Below are positions 34,393 through 46,365 of a stretch of DNA of 64,000 bases, in pieces. Where the stretch lies: contig JANTQA010000036.1 of the NCBI GenBank assembly GCA_027625915.1, positions 9,321,001 to 9,385,000 of the forward strand, in the 5' to 3' direction. The notes under the pieces were generated by a model. The model was not told the DNA's origin. It saw only the letters and a program-made list of their open reading frames with translations, and searched no databases. The first letter of the stretch is position 1; each line of letters starts with the position of its first letter. The DNA is from Anaeramoeba flamelloides. Its lineage: Eukaryota > Metamonada > Anaeramoebidae. The translations under genes and the position numbers were made by a program.

Positions 34393-36673
34393 TTTGAACA
34401 ACTATAGATCAAATGAAATATTTTATTTTGTAAGGTTTTAATTTAAGAAATTTAATATTGGTTGAATCTATAAAGTGCCAAGTTTTTTTGAATTGTTTTT
34501 TGAAAATTTAGTTTCTTTTTTTATTATTTATTTTTTTTATTTTATTTTACAAGTTTCTCAAATCTTGTTTTCATAAAATACCATAATACAAACTACCGAC
34601 CCAAAAACAAATACTCAGTACATGTGGCAACTCAACAGATAATAAGGAAAGTTCAATTGGGTTCACTTTCGTTTGTTTCATTTCTCTTCAGTTACATAAG
34701 TCCAGCTCAATTCGTTTAAGATCTGATCATATACAATTAGTTTATTAATGATCTAGTAATGAACAAGTCAATCAATTTTTCTATTGATTTTTCTGACTTT
34801 TACCTTCTACAACAAACACTTACAAACAAAAAGAGGAGGAACTTAAGGAATCTAAAGAACCCAAAAACTTAAAAAGGTAAATTTTAAAAAGATAAAAAGT
34901 ATAAAAAATCAAAATTTAAACTTTTGAAAAAACATTTATAATCCCTGGATTTTTAAACTATTTATGTGAAAGTTTTATTACTTGGGAAAATTATGATTAA
35001 TTATCAGGTAGTTATTTTTGTTTCCTGAACATTATATGATTAAAACTAACATATTTATTAAAATTTGAGAAAATAATCAAAATTTTTATTTCCTGATTTT
35101 ACAGTTAAAAATTAAATGAAAAAATGTAAAATAAATTATATAACTTGATTAATTTTAAATATATTTTTATACCTATTTATTTTAAAATTATTCTTCTCTT
35201 TATTTCTTTTTTCTTCTTCCACATATAAAGCAAATAGGATTTTAACCATTTAAACAAAAAACTGAACAGAATCACAGAAATCACAGTAAACTGAAAACTC
35301 ATTACCTTAATTTCCTTAGAATTCAAAAGTGGGCGAATCAATATAATAACAACGTTTCAATACCCAAAAAATATTTATCAATAAATATACATTACCATTC
35401 GAATAAATATGATATTCACCTGAAGCCATAAACTCATTCTTACTTACTTTCTTTCCGTCTTTTTTTTCCCTACAAAAAAAATAAATATAAACTAAGAAGA
35501 ATTTCATTTTTCTTTTTTAATCTTCTCTAATAATTTATATACAAAGAATTTCATTTTATTATTGTATTTAGAATTTTACAACATACTTACAATACTTATA
35601 GAACTTTACTGAACATGTTTTATAAAATTTATTTTTTTGCTTTAAAAACATGTTTTATTTTCTAACAATTTTAAAACATGTTTTATTTTATAACAATTTT
35701 AAAACATGTTCTTCAAATGTTTTTTTTTTGATTAAGTAAATTTATAACATATCTTGTAACACGTTTTAAGATATATAACATGTATAAGGCATGTTACAAA
35801 TCTTTAAAACGCATTTTAAAACAATAAAAAAATGTTTTAAAATCTGAGTATTTTTAAAAACATGTTTTAAAAGGTGTTATAGTTATTATATATAATTTGT
35901 ATTTCAAATTTTAAAACACTTTCATCCTTTAAAACATGTATATATCACACATATAACATGTTATAAAAAAAGTTTTTTATTAGGGATAGTTCCTTCTTTT
36001 AAAAGACTCTCAAAAATTACTAAAAGTGAGATTTCTTCAAAATAAAAATTTTTGGCAAATTTTTCTTTTTCTAAATTGATACAAAAATCCAAACAAAAAA
36101 AGGATCTGTGTCTTTTTGCTGAAAATTTAATTGAGGAAAAAATGAACTTTTTTAAAAAGGATTATTCATTTCTCTAAAGTTGATAAATGAGGTTGAAGAA
36201 CATGGTCTAATTGAATCACTGTGAAAAGAATTACTCTATTACCTTTTGGAAGAAAAAAAAATAAGATAGTTTCCTATTAATTGAAAAGAAAATAAGAAAA
36301 TGAGAAAATGTGAAAATTTTTTCCCATTTATTATTTACATTCAAGCAAGTATCCTATATATTCTTTAAAGTGAATTTTTTGACTCTTGTAATCAATTTTG
36401 CTTTTCGTTTTCAAGTTATACTTTGGTAACCAATTAAAATTTGTGTTGAACTTTTTTTTCCTTTGATGTTTTTTTTTTGACCAAACAGAAAAAAAAAGTT
36501 ATCATTTTTTTTTATTTAATTTATTGTTTGGTTGTTAATTTATTTCAATAACGAAATCTATTTCTTGTAATTTAAACTCTCAATAATTTACAAAGAATCC
36601 AAAGAAAACAAAACAACCATAAGTCACAAAGGATAAAAACACTACCTTCCAAACAAACTTCAAACCTCTTTTA
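34393..36673. other. Gene-free spacer with ACATGT-rich stretch
   Basis: About 35605-35965 carries many copies of the palindromic word AAAACATGTTTTA and variants. Exon-like patches occur at 34540-34715 (+) and 35405-35475 (-), with possible splice signals, but none can be joined to a gene. Confidence 0.4.
35605..35965. repeat. Cluster of degenerate AAAACATGTTTTA palindromes
   Basis: Roughly ten irregularly spaced occurrences of ACATGTT or its relatives (AACATGTTTTATAAAA, TTTTAAAACATGTTC, ATAACATGTATAAGGCATG, AAAACATGTTTTAAAAGG). Each is self-complementary. Lies about 700 bases upstream of the TEX264-like gene. Could be a degenerate satellite or a cluster of binding sites. Confidence 0.5.
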
Positions 36674-37480
36674 ATGTGGTTACAAATAATATTAATCTTA
36701 TTCGTTTTTTTGTTGCTCATCTTAGGGTGTTGTTGGTATCTTCGGATCTTTGAAACACCAACGTACTCTGAACAAGAGTTTGGGCCACATTATGTAATTT
36801 ACGAACCGCATGTAGGGCACTACAGCAAAACTAATCGGCTTTTGTCAACACTCCGAAAAAGGCTGAGGCAAGAAAGCATCCCTTATAGCTCTTCGTTCGC
36901 AATTTTTTATGATCACCCAAAAGAAGGGGCAAATTACGATCAGTGGACGTCAGTCCTTGGGTGTATAATTGATTCACAGCATACAGACGAAAACAATAAT
37001 AAAGAATTTGCTGGAATCAATGAAAAAGAAACAAACCAAAACAAACAAAAAGAAAGCAAAGACAAATTCCAAGAAAAAGAAAATGAGAATGAAAATGAGA
37101 ATGAGAATGAGAGCGAGAACAAAAATGTGAACGAAAATGAAAAGCAATTAACAAACCAAAACGAAATCAAAATGGACAGCAATTATTTTGCAAAATTAAA
37201 ACAAAAGGGTTTGCGATCAAAAAAAATTGAAAAAATTAAAATCGTTAAAGCAACCTGGAAAAGTGACCGTCCCTTTGCTTTGTCCATCGGGTTAAGCCTA
37301 AAGTTGTCCAAATTTTTAAAATGGGCAAGGAACAAAGAATATAAAATTGGAAATATGATGGAATGTTATCATGGAACAACTGGGCGTCGTGGATCAACTA
37401 TTTCGTATATTTTCGCTCAAGAAGATTCCGAAATTTTTGACCGTCCTGAATTGTTTGTATTGTCAAAAAAAAACGATTAA
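36674..37480 (+). CDS. TEX264-like ER membrane protein with GyrI-like domain
   Basis: 268 residues, single exon, first ATG. Residues 3-23 are one strongly hydrophobic N-terminal membrane anchor (LQIILILFVFLLLILG). A GyrI-like effector-binding domain follows in two parts: about 38-100 (YEPHVGHYSKTNRLLSTL, then IFYDHPKEG and SVLGCIID) and 190-262 (IKIVKATWKSDRPFALSIGL, YHGTTGRRGSTISYIFAQ). This is the layout of human TEX264, whose Y-x-x-H-x-G-x-Y-x-[EK]-T-x-R-L and S-I-A-V/I-Y-Y-D-x-P blocks it echoes. TEX264 is an ER-phagy receptor and a p97 cofactor. Odd: the usual disordered C-terminal tail with its LC3-interacting motif is absent. Instead a low-complexity ENENEN/KEK insert (105-175) splits the domain and is followed by MDSNYFAKL, a conceivable LIR. 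Function is inferred from the family. Confidence 0.7.
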   Translation: MWLQIILILFVFLLLILGCCWYLRIFETPTYSEQEFGPHYVIYEPHVGHYSKTNRLLSTLRKRLRQESIPYSSSFAIFYDHPKEGANYDQWTSVLGCIIDSQHTDENNNKEFAGINEKETNQNKQKESKDKFQEKENENENENENESENKNVNENEKQLTNQNEIKMDSNYFAKLKQKGLRSKKIEKIKIVKATWKSDRPFALSIGLSLKLSKFLKWARNKEYKIGNMMECYHGTTGRRGSTISYIFAQEDSEIFDRPELFVLSKKND

Positions 37481-37525
37481 ATTGAATTTATTGTCAAGGG
37501 TTTGGTGTTAAAAAACACTTTATCC

Positions 37526-37649
37526 GTTAAAGAGAGAATTTTGAAGTGACTAAATTCGTAACTTCTAATTCAAAGAGTGTCTAGAATAAACAAAGTCAGT
37601 TATCACAAGCATTTGAAACTTTATTTAGTTTTCTAAAAAAAAAAAACGA
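37526..37649. repeat. Dispersed ~130-bp repeat, copy 2
   Basis: Direct-orientation relative of 33923-34054, starting 45 bases after the TEX264-like stop codon, so it may lie in the 3' UTR. Confidence 0.5.
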
Positions 37650-39305
37650 TAAATACATTTTTGTTGGATATTTCTTTTTTTTAACATTTTTATTGATTTG
37701 CGGAATTTTAATTAGTACATCATTTTTTGATAATAATTTTTTCACTTCGTCTCATTTATTACAATTTATTTTCCTTTGATCCCAAGACAAATTGAATTTT
37801 GAATTCAATTATCTTTCGATTAAACAAACGGATTTTATTGAGAAATGAAAAAGAAAAAAATGTTCATTTATTTTAAATTGATGGATTAATTAATTAATAA
37901 ATTTATTTAATTCATTTTTTTTCTGTCTTTTTAGATATTTCTTTATTTTGATTATTTTTTTTTTTTTTAATATAAAATAAAAATTGAAAAATAATTATAC
38001 CAAGACAAAAAACAAGAAATAAAATAAAAAACCAGATTATAAGGGATAATCGTATAAAATCTGTTTTTGTCATAGAAACTCAAAAAAATTATGAGTTATT
38101 ATATTTTTGTATATTAAATCAAGAAAACATGTTAAAATAATCATTTTTCCAGACATAATTATATTGGCTATTTCTTGATCAAAGATCATTGTTTGTCTGT
38201 ATTCTAATAATTTAGAGGAATAGAGGAATTTTTAATTTTTTTTTTTTTAATATTTTTGATAACTATTTAAGTTGTTTGAAAAGGCCTCTAATTTTATAAA
38301 ATGGATTGAAAAAAGGAATTTTAGAACATGTAAGTTTTCTCTTGATTTTTAATTAGTGATTATCATTTTTTATTAAAAAATTGGGATTCTAAAGATGCTT
38401 TTATAAATGTAACTCAACTATTTTGAATGGTGAATGGAGAGAAAAAAAATCACTTTGAAAATGTATTTTAATCTTGAAAGTTTCAATTTTTTTGTTGTTT
38501 AAGTGAATTATTAAACGATTCTCTCTAAATTTGAAATTAATCTTACTAATTTAGATTAAAAATAAAAAAAACGAAGAAGTTTTTTTTTTTTTTCAAATTT
38601 TTTTTTTTTTTTTGTTAACTGTAGTAACTTAATTACAATTATAGTATAAGTCTTGAAATCTGATTTGAAATTAAAAATAGTCTAATATTTTCTCACAGTT
38701 GTATAAATAACAATAATTATCAATTGTTTTTTAAAATTGATCTTTGAAGAATAAATAAATAAAAATATCTAGAATATGAAAATTATAGAATAGATGATCT
38801 TGATATATTATCAAATCAAACAAATTTATATATTTTCTTTAATTTTCAAAACTAAAATTCGTAACGTCTATTAATTGAAACAACAATGTTTATTTTTGTT
38901 TTTTTTTAAAGAATTTAAAAGAATAGAGTAAAATATGATTGGTTTTTCTCAATTCTTTTGAATTTTGGAAATATTCGAACAGTACAATATTTCTTACTAG
39001 GGGTTATTTTCTCTTTTTCAGTTATATTAAATGAGTACAGCCTTTTTAAAAATATTGGAAATAATCTATCCAAATTAAATATCTCCAAGTTGAATTTAAA
39101 GTAAAATTTGTCCTTCCGTTTAGCTGAAATTTTTTTTCTCTACCCGAGAAATACCTTTTTTTCTTGACTATCTACTTTTAAAAAATGTGGTACTACTGAC
39201 AACAATAAATACAATATCTTCATGAATTTGAAGTTCTGGAAATTTTGTTATATTGTGAATAAACTTTAGTATGAAGGTGAAAGATTCATATAAGTGGTAG
39301 TTTTA
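37650..39305. other. Gene-free spacer with one 67-bp hairpin
   Basis: Hairpin repeat D is at 38906-38972. Long T and A runs surround it (for example 38580-38612). Nothing else recognised. Confidence 0.4.
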
Positions 39306-40346
39306 TAAACTCAATTCCAAAAAATGGGATACAAAAAAAAATTACATTAATAAAAATATACTCCAAAATACATGATACTTGAACTTTGAAATAATAAAAG
39401 ACCCGAAAATATTTAATTAATACTATTTATATATTTTATAGTAAATTTAAAATTCAATTCGAAAAATAAAAAAGAAAAAATAAAAAAAAGTGTTCCCCTA
39501 TTTTTGGAACACAGTTACCAAAAAATCCATTTTTATTGAAAGAAAAATTAATAAAAACTATTAATAGATTCAGCTTGTCTTTTGATAACGAAATCTATCC
39601 TTTAAAATATAGAGTTTACTAATTTTCTTAGGTTTCCCAACTCAAAGTATTTCATACATTAGTGAAAATTTTAAAAATTCTTCTTCGTTATTTGTTTACA
39701 ATTTTTCAGTTTAGTATCCATAAATTCCCAATTGGATTTAAATTTGTGGAATTGGGGGGTCAAGGGTCCAGAACATTACATCCCCGATTTAAGTAAGTTT
39801 GATTTTTTTTTTTGAAGTATGTGGACAAGCTCCATCCTTTTGGAAAATCCATTTCAACTCACAAAATTCTGAATTAGCGAGTTGAATTTCCTTTGATTTT
39901 TTTTGATAATATCATTAATAATACATTCAGTATTCACACTTCCATAAATAATAATAAGGTCTGTTTGTAGGCCATGTGCCCTAGCACACCATATCATGAT
40001 TTTTTTTCAAAAAATTTTTTTCTCGATAAAAAAAGAATCTTTTTTCTTTTTGAGAGAAAAAAAAAAATTTTTTTTTTTGTGATCAGAATGAAAACTTTTA
40101 AATTTCATTTTGGAGTGATTTTGAGATTTTTGAAAAGTTTTGAAAAAAAAAGAATCCAAAAAAAATCAAAACAATTATTGAAAATCAAAAATCAAAAAAC
40201 AATGAAAAAAAAATGATAAATAATTAACTTTAAAATTATTTACATTGATTGTTAATATCTAATGTTTCTATTTAAGAGTCAAATATCACTTTTCTTGGAA
40301 TTAAATTGATTTTGAAGGTGTGCCCCAATTTTTGGAATTGAGTTTA
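39306..40346 (+). mobile_element. 1041-bp TA-flanked transposon with possible transposase remnant
   Basis: TA at 39304-39305 and 40347-40348. The ends TAAACTCAATTCCAAAAAAT and ATTTTTGGAATTGAGTTTA are inverted repeats of the TAAAC family seen at 6870, 33258 and 59308, but the interior differs. At about 39829-39905 the plus strand reads GQAPSFWKIHFNSQNSELAS before a stop, reminiscent of the D-[NG]-A-P-S-H block of Tc1/mariner DDE transposases. The element is near the size expected for a transposase gene but the frames are broken by several stops. The 80-codon frame at 39974-40216 is not recognisable. Confidence 0.6.
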
Positions 40347-40348
40347 TA

Positions 40349-42226
40349 ATTTTTTTTATTCTATTTTATTTTTTTATACTTGTGAAATGTTTAATCATTT
40401 TAATTAATGTTTTGAAAATCTGAATATTGGTTACCCTTTTTAGCAATAAGATAAAATAGATTCTTTAAATGACCTAAATTAAATCAATTTAAAATCGAGA
40501 TTTTTAATTTGATATTTATTATTGTAGAAATTTATAATTTTTTTTTAAAAAATTTTCAGTTGCCTGTGTTTTTTTTTTGGAGTCAAATTCCCTCAATATC
40601 CCTTATAACCTCAAATATACTAATTGCCTTCGAAACTTAATTTTTAATTTTAATTGTTATCAAAGGATTATAATATATATAATATATAAATAATTCTTAG
40701 AAAAAAAAAATTAAAATTAAAAATTGTATAGTTTGCTACATGAAAAAAATAACTTGAAAAAAAATTATAAAATTTTGGTAAAATTTTTCTTGGTAATTGT
40801 AATTATATTATTTTTCTATCGAAATTTTGTCAAAAAACATTTTTTATTTTAAATTTTGAAATATTTGCCTACACATCAAAAAACTCTTATGTTTAATGAT
40901 GATAACATACAATACTTCACTGGAAATTTTCTGGGACCCTTCGAACCCCAGCATTTTCTAAAATACTTTATTAAATATTTTATTCATTACAAAAGATATT
41001 TTGATATCATATAGAAAGAAAATTGTTTTTATCTGTTGATTATCATTCGATTACAATATATATATATTTAATTCAAAATAAATCAAAAATAAAAAATAAA
41101 ATAAATTAAATTTTAAAAAAAAATAATATTATTTTATCATTGTAAAATTTGGAAATTTTTTTCAACAACATATTTTTTCAAATTTAAATTATTTGACCAA
41201 CAATTCAGTAAGATTAATTATTATTTTTTTTTATTAATGTTATGATTTTTGAATTTTTAATTTTTTAAAAAATAGACAAAAAATAAACAATAATATTGAA
41301 TAAGAGACGATACATGAAAAATTATTTTCCAATGCCTATATTAATTTAGATTGAAAATTTCAAATTTTACAAATATATTATTCTAATTTTTACCCATAAG
41401 AAAATTCAAAAAAAAAAATTAACTGTTTCGAAGATTATTATATTATCTTTAAATAATTTTTAAATGTTAGTTTTTATTTTTTATTTAAATGTAGGTATGG
41501 TTACTTTATCTCTATTAAACAAGTTTTTTATTTGTTTAATTTCAATGTATATTGAACGTAATTATTTTACAATTTTTTGTTTTGTTTGTTTTTTTAATTA
41601 TTTTCTATTGCTAAATAAAAGTTTTAAAAAATTATTCATATTAAACTTGTAATTTTGGACTAAAGATAGTAATTTCATTTTTCTCTTGTTTTATTATTTA
41701 TTAAAATTTTATATAAAACAAAATGAAAATTTCTCAGTTAAATATTTTATTTATTTATTTATTTTTTTTATCATAAAATTAACATCGTTGTTTGATTGTT
41801 ATTATTAATAAATCAATGTATTGAGTTTTGAATTACTATTTTTGTAATAAAATTTCTGGTTTGAAAATTAAAAAAAAAAAAATAAAATTCTTTAAAGAAA
41901 ATGTAGAAATGAATAATTATTCTTTTTTTTCCAAAACAAAAAAAAAATATAATTTAACTACTTTATCTTTGAATTATTTTAACTTTTTATTAGAATCCAG
42001 ATCCGGATTAAAGATATAAAAGAAAATAAACATATTAGTACACCAATGTCCTTTTATATATTTTCTAAAAAACTTGATGAATTTAAGACAAATATAGTAT
42101 CCTGGGTGATATATGGATTTACTTTAATCTTTTGGTTTTATTTTTTTTTTTCTTTATTGGATTTAAAAGTTCTTCAATTTTTCCATACAGAACAAAGATT
42201 TGGAGTATTATTATACCAAAACTATT
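40349..42226. other. Gene-free spacer
   Basis: A/T-rich DNA with small Phe/Leu-rich or Lys-rich open frames (41464, 41828, 42046) that reflect composition only. A short TATATATAATATATAA palindrome is near 40672-40690. Confidence 0.35.
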
Positions 42227-42435
42227 TGTTGCAAAATTAATCGAATAAAATTTTCATTCACCTTTCCAAATAAAGATTTATAAATCATTTTAATTTTCAA
42301 TTTTTGTATTCTTAGTCAGTTTAAATTATTAATTTCACTTTTAAAATTGGGGATTGGGTAATTTCTATTAATTCTTGGGAGATGTTGATTTTTATTGAAA
42401 GCTGAATGAAATTTTGATCTTTTCATTTTACAATT
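42227..42435. mobile_element. 209-bp foldback MITE, copy 2
   Basis: Left arm TTGCAAAATTAATCGAATAA then AATTTTCATTCA; right arm is the inverse of ATTGTAAAATGAAAAGATC and AAAATTTCATTCA. Related to 11132-11341 in size, termini and arm sequence. Lies about 430 bases upstream of the NEDD8 ATG. Confidence 0.5.
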
Positions 42436-42862
42436 CCAGTAAAGTGGTTGTCTGTTTGAAAAGAAACATAAACAAGAAACTCCCCATTCAAAAAACCAAA
42501 CTTCGTCTAATCAAGATCTTCTCTTTAAATCAATAATAGTGAAAATAAATTAATGTCTTTTCTTACATTTTTCCTTTTGAAAATTTGTGTATGAGAATTA
42601 CAGTTTAGTGTGTTTTTCTTCTTGACTTTTTCCAAATCCTGACTCACTTCCTGATAAGAATTTTTGGTTTTAATGAATTCATTTTTTATTTTTCCTTTTT
42701 ACCAATAAAAAGTTTGTTTTTTTTTTTTTTTTTTCCTTCTTTTGTTTCTTTTTTCTTTTTGTTTTTTGTTTATGTTAGCAATTTCCTTTTCATAATTAAA
42801 TTTATAAACGATCGTTATTCTTTTTTCTCCTTTTTCTTTGAACAAAGAAACAACAGTCTATA

Positions 42863-43245
42863 ATGAAAATCAAAGTCAAAACTTTATCAGGAAGAGAATA
42901 CACCCTCAATGTTGATTCATCAGATACAGTAAATTTTTTTTAATTTTTTTTTTAATTTTTTTTTTATTTTAATTTTTGAAGAAAAAAAATTGGAGTTTGG
43001 TTGTTCCGCTACTTCTCCTTTTATGGATTTTTAATTTTTTTTTTTCTCATTTTCTTTTGTTTTTTTTTTAATTTTCTGTTTAGATCAAAATGCTAAAAGA
43101 AAAAGCAGAAGAAGTAACTGGTATTCCAGTTATCCAACAAAGAATTGTATTTTCTGGAAAACAACTTGCAGATAACTTATCAATTGAAGCTACAGAAATC
43201 CAACCAAACTCTGTTGTTCATTTAATTGTTGCACTTCGTGGATAA
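42863..43245 (+). CDS. NEDD8: NEDD8 ubiquitin-like modifier ending in a single glycine
   Basis: Two exons, 42863-42928 and 43084-43245, joined in phase 0 over a 155-bp GT-AG intron (GTAAAT to TTTAG), giving 75 residues. It starts MKIKVKTLSGREYTLNV and keeps the ubiquitin-fold landmarks GIP (35-37), QQR (40-42), V44 in the Ile44 patch, SGKQL with K48, and SVVHL. Ala72 (VALRG) marks it as NEDD8 rather than ubiquitin, which has Arg72. Known role: conjugated to cullins to activate CRL ligases. Odd: the frame stops at GGA TAA after LRG, so Gly76 is missing along with any processing tail. NEDD8 normally ends LRGG plus a tail removed by a protease, and E1 activation uses the last glycine. It may be a divergent paralogue, a mature-form gene activated through Gly75, or non-conjugable. 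It could also be a strongly diverged ubiquitin-like protein. Confidence 0.9.
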
Positions 43246-43559
43246 GCAGTTTATTAGAACAACCCAACAAAAAACAAACAAATTTCAAAGATTCTGAAAT
43301 TTTTTTTATTTACTCTTGGTTCGCAACAGTTTTTTCAAAATAAGAATTTAGCAATATTTTGATGCAATTAAAAAAGTTGCTTTTTTTAAGAAAAATACAG
43401 CAATAAAAGGATCACTTCTTAAAATTTTTTTTCTTTTTGGTTTTCGTTCTCAAACTAAAGTGTGGTTCTCGTTTTAAATTTCAACAATATTTTTTTTCTT
43501 GTATTTACTGTTAAACAAGGCCTTTCTTAAACACAATTTCGAACTATTTTTCTCCCCAA

Positions 43560-44300
43560 AAAAGTGATATTGGAAATTATGTCCATTTCAAGAGCCTCTT
43601 TTGAAACTCATATCTCTTTCTGAATTTAAAAAAACTAGAAACATGAGATTCTTCGAATAATCCATTTGGAAAATACGAGCCCAATTCTAGCCTCTTGAGA
43701 ATAAAGAATTGTTATTTTCTTGAAGAAGATAATACTGATTAAAATCAATTTGGATGAATGGCCATCCAATTTTTAATCAAAGTCAAGATTACTTTTATGA
43801 CCAATAATATAATTATGGAGTTAAAAGAATGATGAGTTAATAGATCTTGTTATGTTTAAAATTTAAGAAAGGTTTTTTTTGAAATTCTGTTATTTTTGAG
43901 TAAAACCATTTTTACTAAAAAATTTGAAATTTTACTTTATAAGGTTGGAAAACAACCAATCTTCTTGTTTCCTCATACTTTCCACTTCTTTATTAAATAT
44001 ACATTTTGTTTAAATTTTAACTATATATTCTCATATGAAGTGGTAAGTTAGTGAAGGAATATGCAACGCAAAATCTAATTTAAGTTCGCTACATTTTGTT
44101 TGTGAATTTCATAAAGATTTTGATTAATAAATATTTTCATTCAAAACCATAAAAATAAAGAGAATTAGCTCTAATTTTGATATTCTACAATTTTAAACAC
44201 TTTAAATGTTTTTTTTTTTGTTACTACATTGAATTTCAATATCCATTGAGTATAAAATTTAGATAACACTTAAATTTTCATCTAATTTTCTTCATCTTTA
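43560..44300. repeat. Diverged dispersed repeat, copy 1
   Basis: Shares ordered blocks with about 47080-47650: ATTATGGAGTTAAAAGAATG against ATTATGAACTCAAAAGAATG, GAGTTAATAG, and AGAGCATAAAATTCAGATAG against TGAGTATAAAATTTAGATAA. No termini or coding content defined. Confidence 0.4.
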
Positions 44301-44512
44301 AGTTGTAGTTTTTTCTATGCTATTTAATAATAAAAGATTTTGATTAGAGATTTAAACCCCAACACAAAAATTGTGTCGAATATGAAATAATAAATTGAAA
44401 AAAAATACCTTTTAGTATTCAAGAATACCTCCTAATTAAATCTGATATCATAAATCATTTTTAAATAATTCTAAATATATAATGACCCAGTATTTTAAAA
44501 AGAAAAAAAATA

Positions 44513-44706
44513 CAGTAGGTTCCTTTTTTAAGGTACAAAATTTCAACAAAAATTTATTTCACAAAAAAATCTCAAATTAAAACACAAAATTTTTAATTTT
44601 TTTATACAATTTATTTTACTTGAATCTGAATTTTGTACATTAATTTGAGATTTTTATTGTGTTTTAAATTTCATTGAAGTTTGTGCCTATAAAGTGAGAC
44701 TGACTG
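44513..44706. mobile_element. 194-bp palindromic MITE (CAGTCAGTTTC family), copy 2
   Basis: TA at 44511-44512 and 44707-44708. The left end is CAGTAGGTTCC and the right end GTGAGACTGACTG. Arms carry AAGGTACAAAATTTC and GTGCCTATAAAGTGAGAC. Older than the 34-kb copy by arm divergence. Confidence 0.75.
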
Positions 44707-44708
44707 TA

Positions 44709-46361
44709 AAACCAACAACAAAAAAAAGCGAATAATAATTTTTGAAATGAGCATTGACTGTTTTTTATTAGTGAACTTTCACTGGAAAAAATTTAACAAG
44801 ATTTTTTGCTAATAATTAAATTAATTTTAAAAACATCATATGGTTTCAATTTTCAGATGTTTATTGGTCATTTTGTGGATCTTTTTTTTTTTTCAACAAG
44901 ATCATTTTATCTAAAAAAAAAGGCGTAAAAAAAAAAAAAGAAAAACAAAAAAAAAGAGTAATTGGATTAGAAAAAATAGTGAAAACTAATACAAAAGAAA
45001 AGATAAAAAAAGAAAAAGAAAAGTAAAAAAAAAAAGTTGAAAAAGAAAAAAAAAAAATATTTCTGAAATTAGAAAAAATGATTCTGATATAACAAATAAA
45101 AACTTTTTTTGATAAGAATATATGTATAAAACACAAGAAAAAAATCACCAATATCATTATAAAATCAATCAAATTTTTTTGAAAATAACTTATATTTATG
45201 ATTATTAAGTACTTATCTTGGATTTATTGACTATTCCATTTTTATATTATGTGTGAATTTAAATGTAATATATTGACGAATATAAATTATTAAAAGAATG
45301 CTAATTAGAGGGAAGAAAAAAAGTATAATTTTTCAGGATTAATAAGAAAAACTGTTATGGTTAATAAAATTTTTTTTATTTTGAACAATATAAAGACAAA
45401 TTTGAAAATATATTATGTTTTCATATTGTAACTAGTTCTATCCAAATTGTTACCAAACATATTTAGTGCGTCCAGGAAAATGATATGATGAGATAAAATT
45501 ATTTAATAAAGCCAGTTTACAGATAAAATTTACTTTCGAAACTTTTTAAGGTAAATTTTCAATTTGTAAAAAGTAGAAATAGTTTTATCCAAATTTCAAT
45601 TTTTTTTTTTTTAAATAAATTGTAATTTGGACAACAATCTATAAATATATACCCCTTGAAGTTAATAAATATTTATTCGACATTAAATTAATTAATAAGA
45701 TAGATACTTAAGTATATGGATATCCTGTATTGAAGTCTTGTTATATTTTACCTTGTGAGACATATTGATTTTTTTTTTTTTTTTTAATTTTTAAAATGAA
45801 AACATTTTTACTATTTTTGTTCGCAATCTTTGATTCAACAATTACTGTTAATTAAAAAATTAAAAAATTAAAATTTTTAATCAGATTTCCATAAAAACAC
45901 ATTCCCAGAAATAATCTAAATTATCAAAAGTACCAATTCTTAAAGGGAAATTACTGATTTAAGCTGATATTAAGATTTAAAATTTTTGAAAGGTTATACG
46001 ATTGATAAATTACAATTTTGGAAAGTTGAATGAAAATTTTGTTGCATTAATTTTGCAACAAATAGTAACACTCAAAAAAAAATTTTCTATATTTAAAAGT
46101 AGTCTTTCATTTTTCAACTTCATGAAGAATCAGAAAAAATTTTCTACATTTTTTTCGAGAATTATGCTAAAAAAAAAAATCATTTTTTTTTTGTATCTCA
46201 CTTGATTAATCAGGATATGTGTTAAAAAGAGCACAGTCTTATAAATTAACGCGACTTTCAAGAAGTTTGTATTTTAAATAAATTTATGTAAATGCCCTCA
46301 CTTAAACAGGAAAGGAACATAAACCAATTAATTTATTTTCTTTTTGAAAAAAAAATGCACT
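44709..46361. other. Gene-free spacer
   Basis: Includes a purine-rich A/G tract (about 44910-45060) that gives a spurious Phe/Ser-rich frame on the minus strand. No gene supported. Confidence 0.35.
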
Positions 46362-46365
46362 TTAA

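Noticed and set aside
34540-34860. Open plus-strand stretch (KYHNTNYRPKNKYSVHVATQ and later a KEEELKESKEPK patch before GTAAAT)
   Set aside because: No start codon, frames change, and no matching exon or family could be identified.
35316-35507. Minus-strand frame KKDGKKVSKNEFMASGEYHI with TTTTGTAG upstream and GTAATG downstream
   Set aside because: It looks like a single exon, but no partner exons or known family were found, so it is not called.
39974-40216. 80-codon Phe/Lys-rich frame inside the 39-kb element
   Set aside because: It reflects T-runs and A-runs and does not resemble a transposase.
44861-45172. 103-codon minus-strand Phe/Ser frame
   Set aside because: It is the complement of an A/G-rich tract, low complexity.
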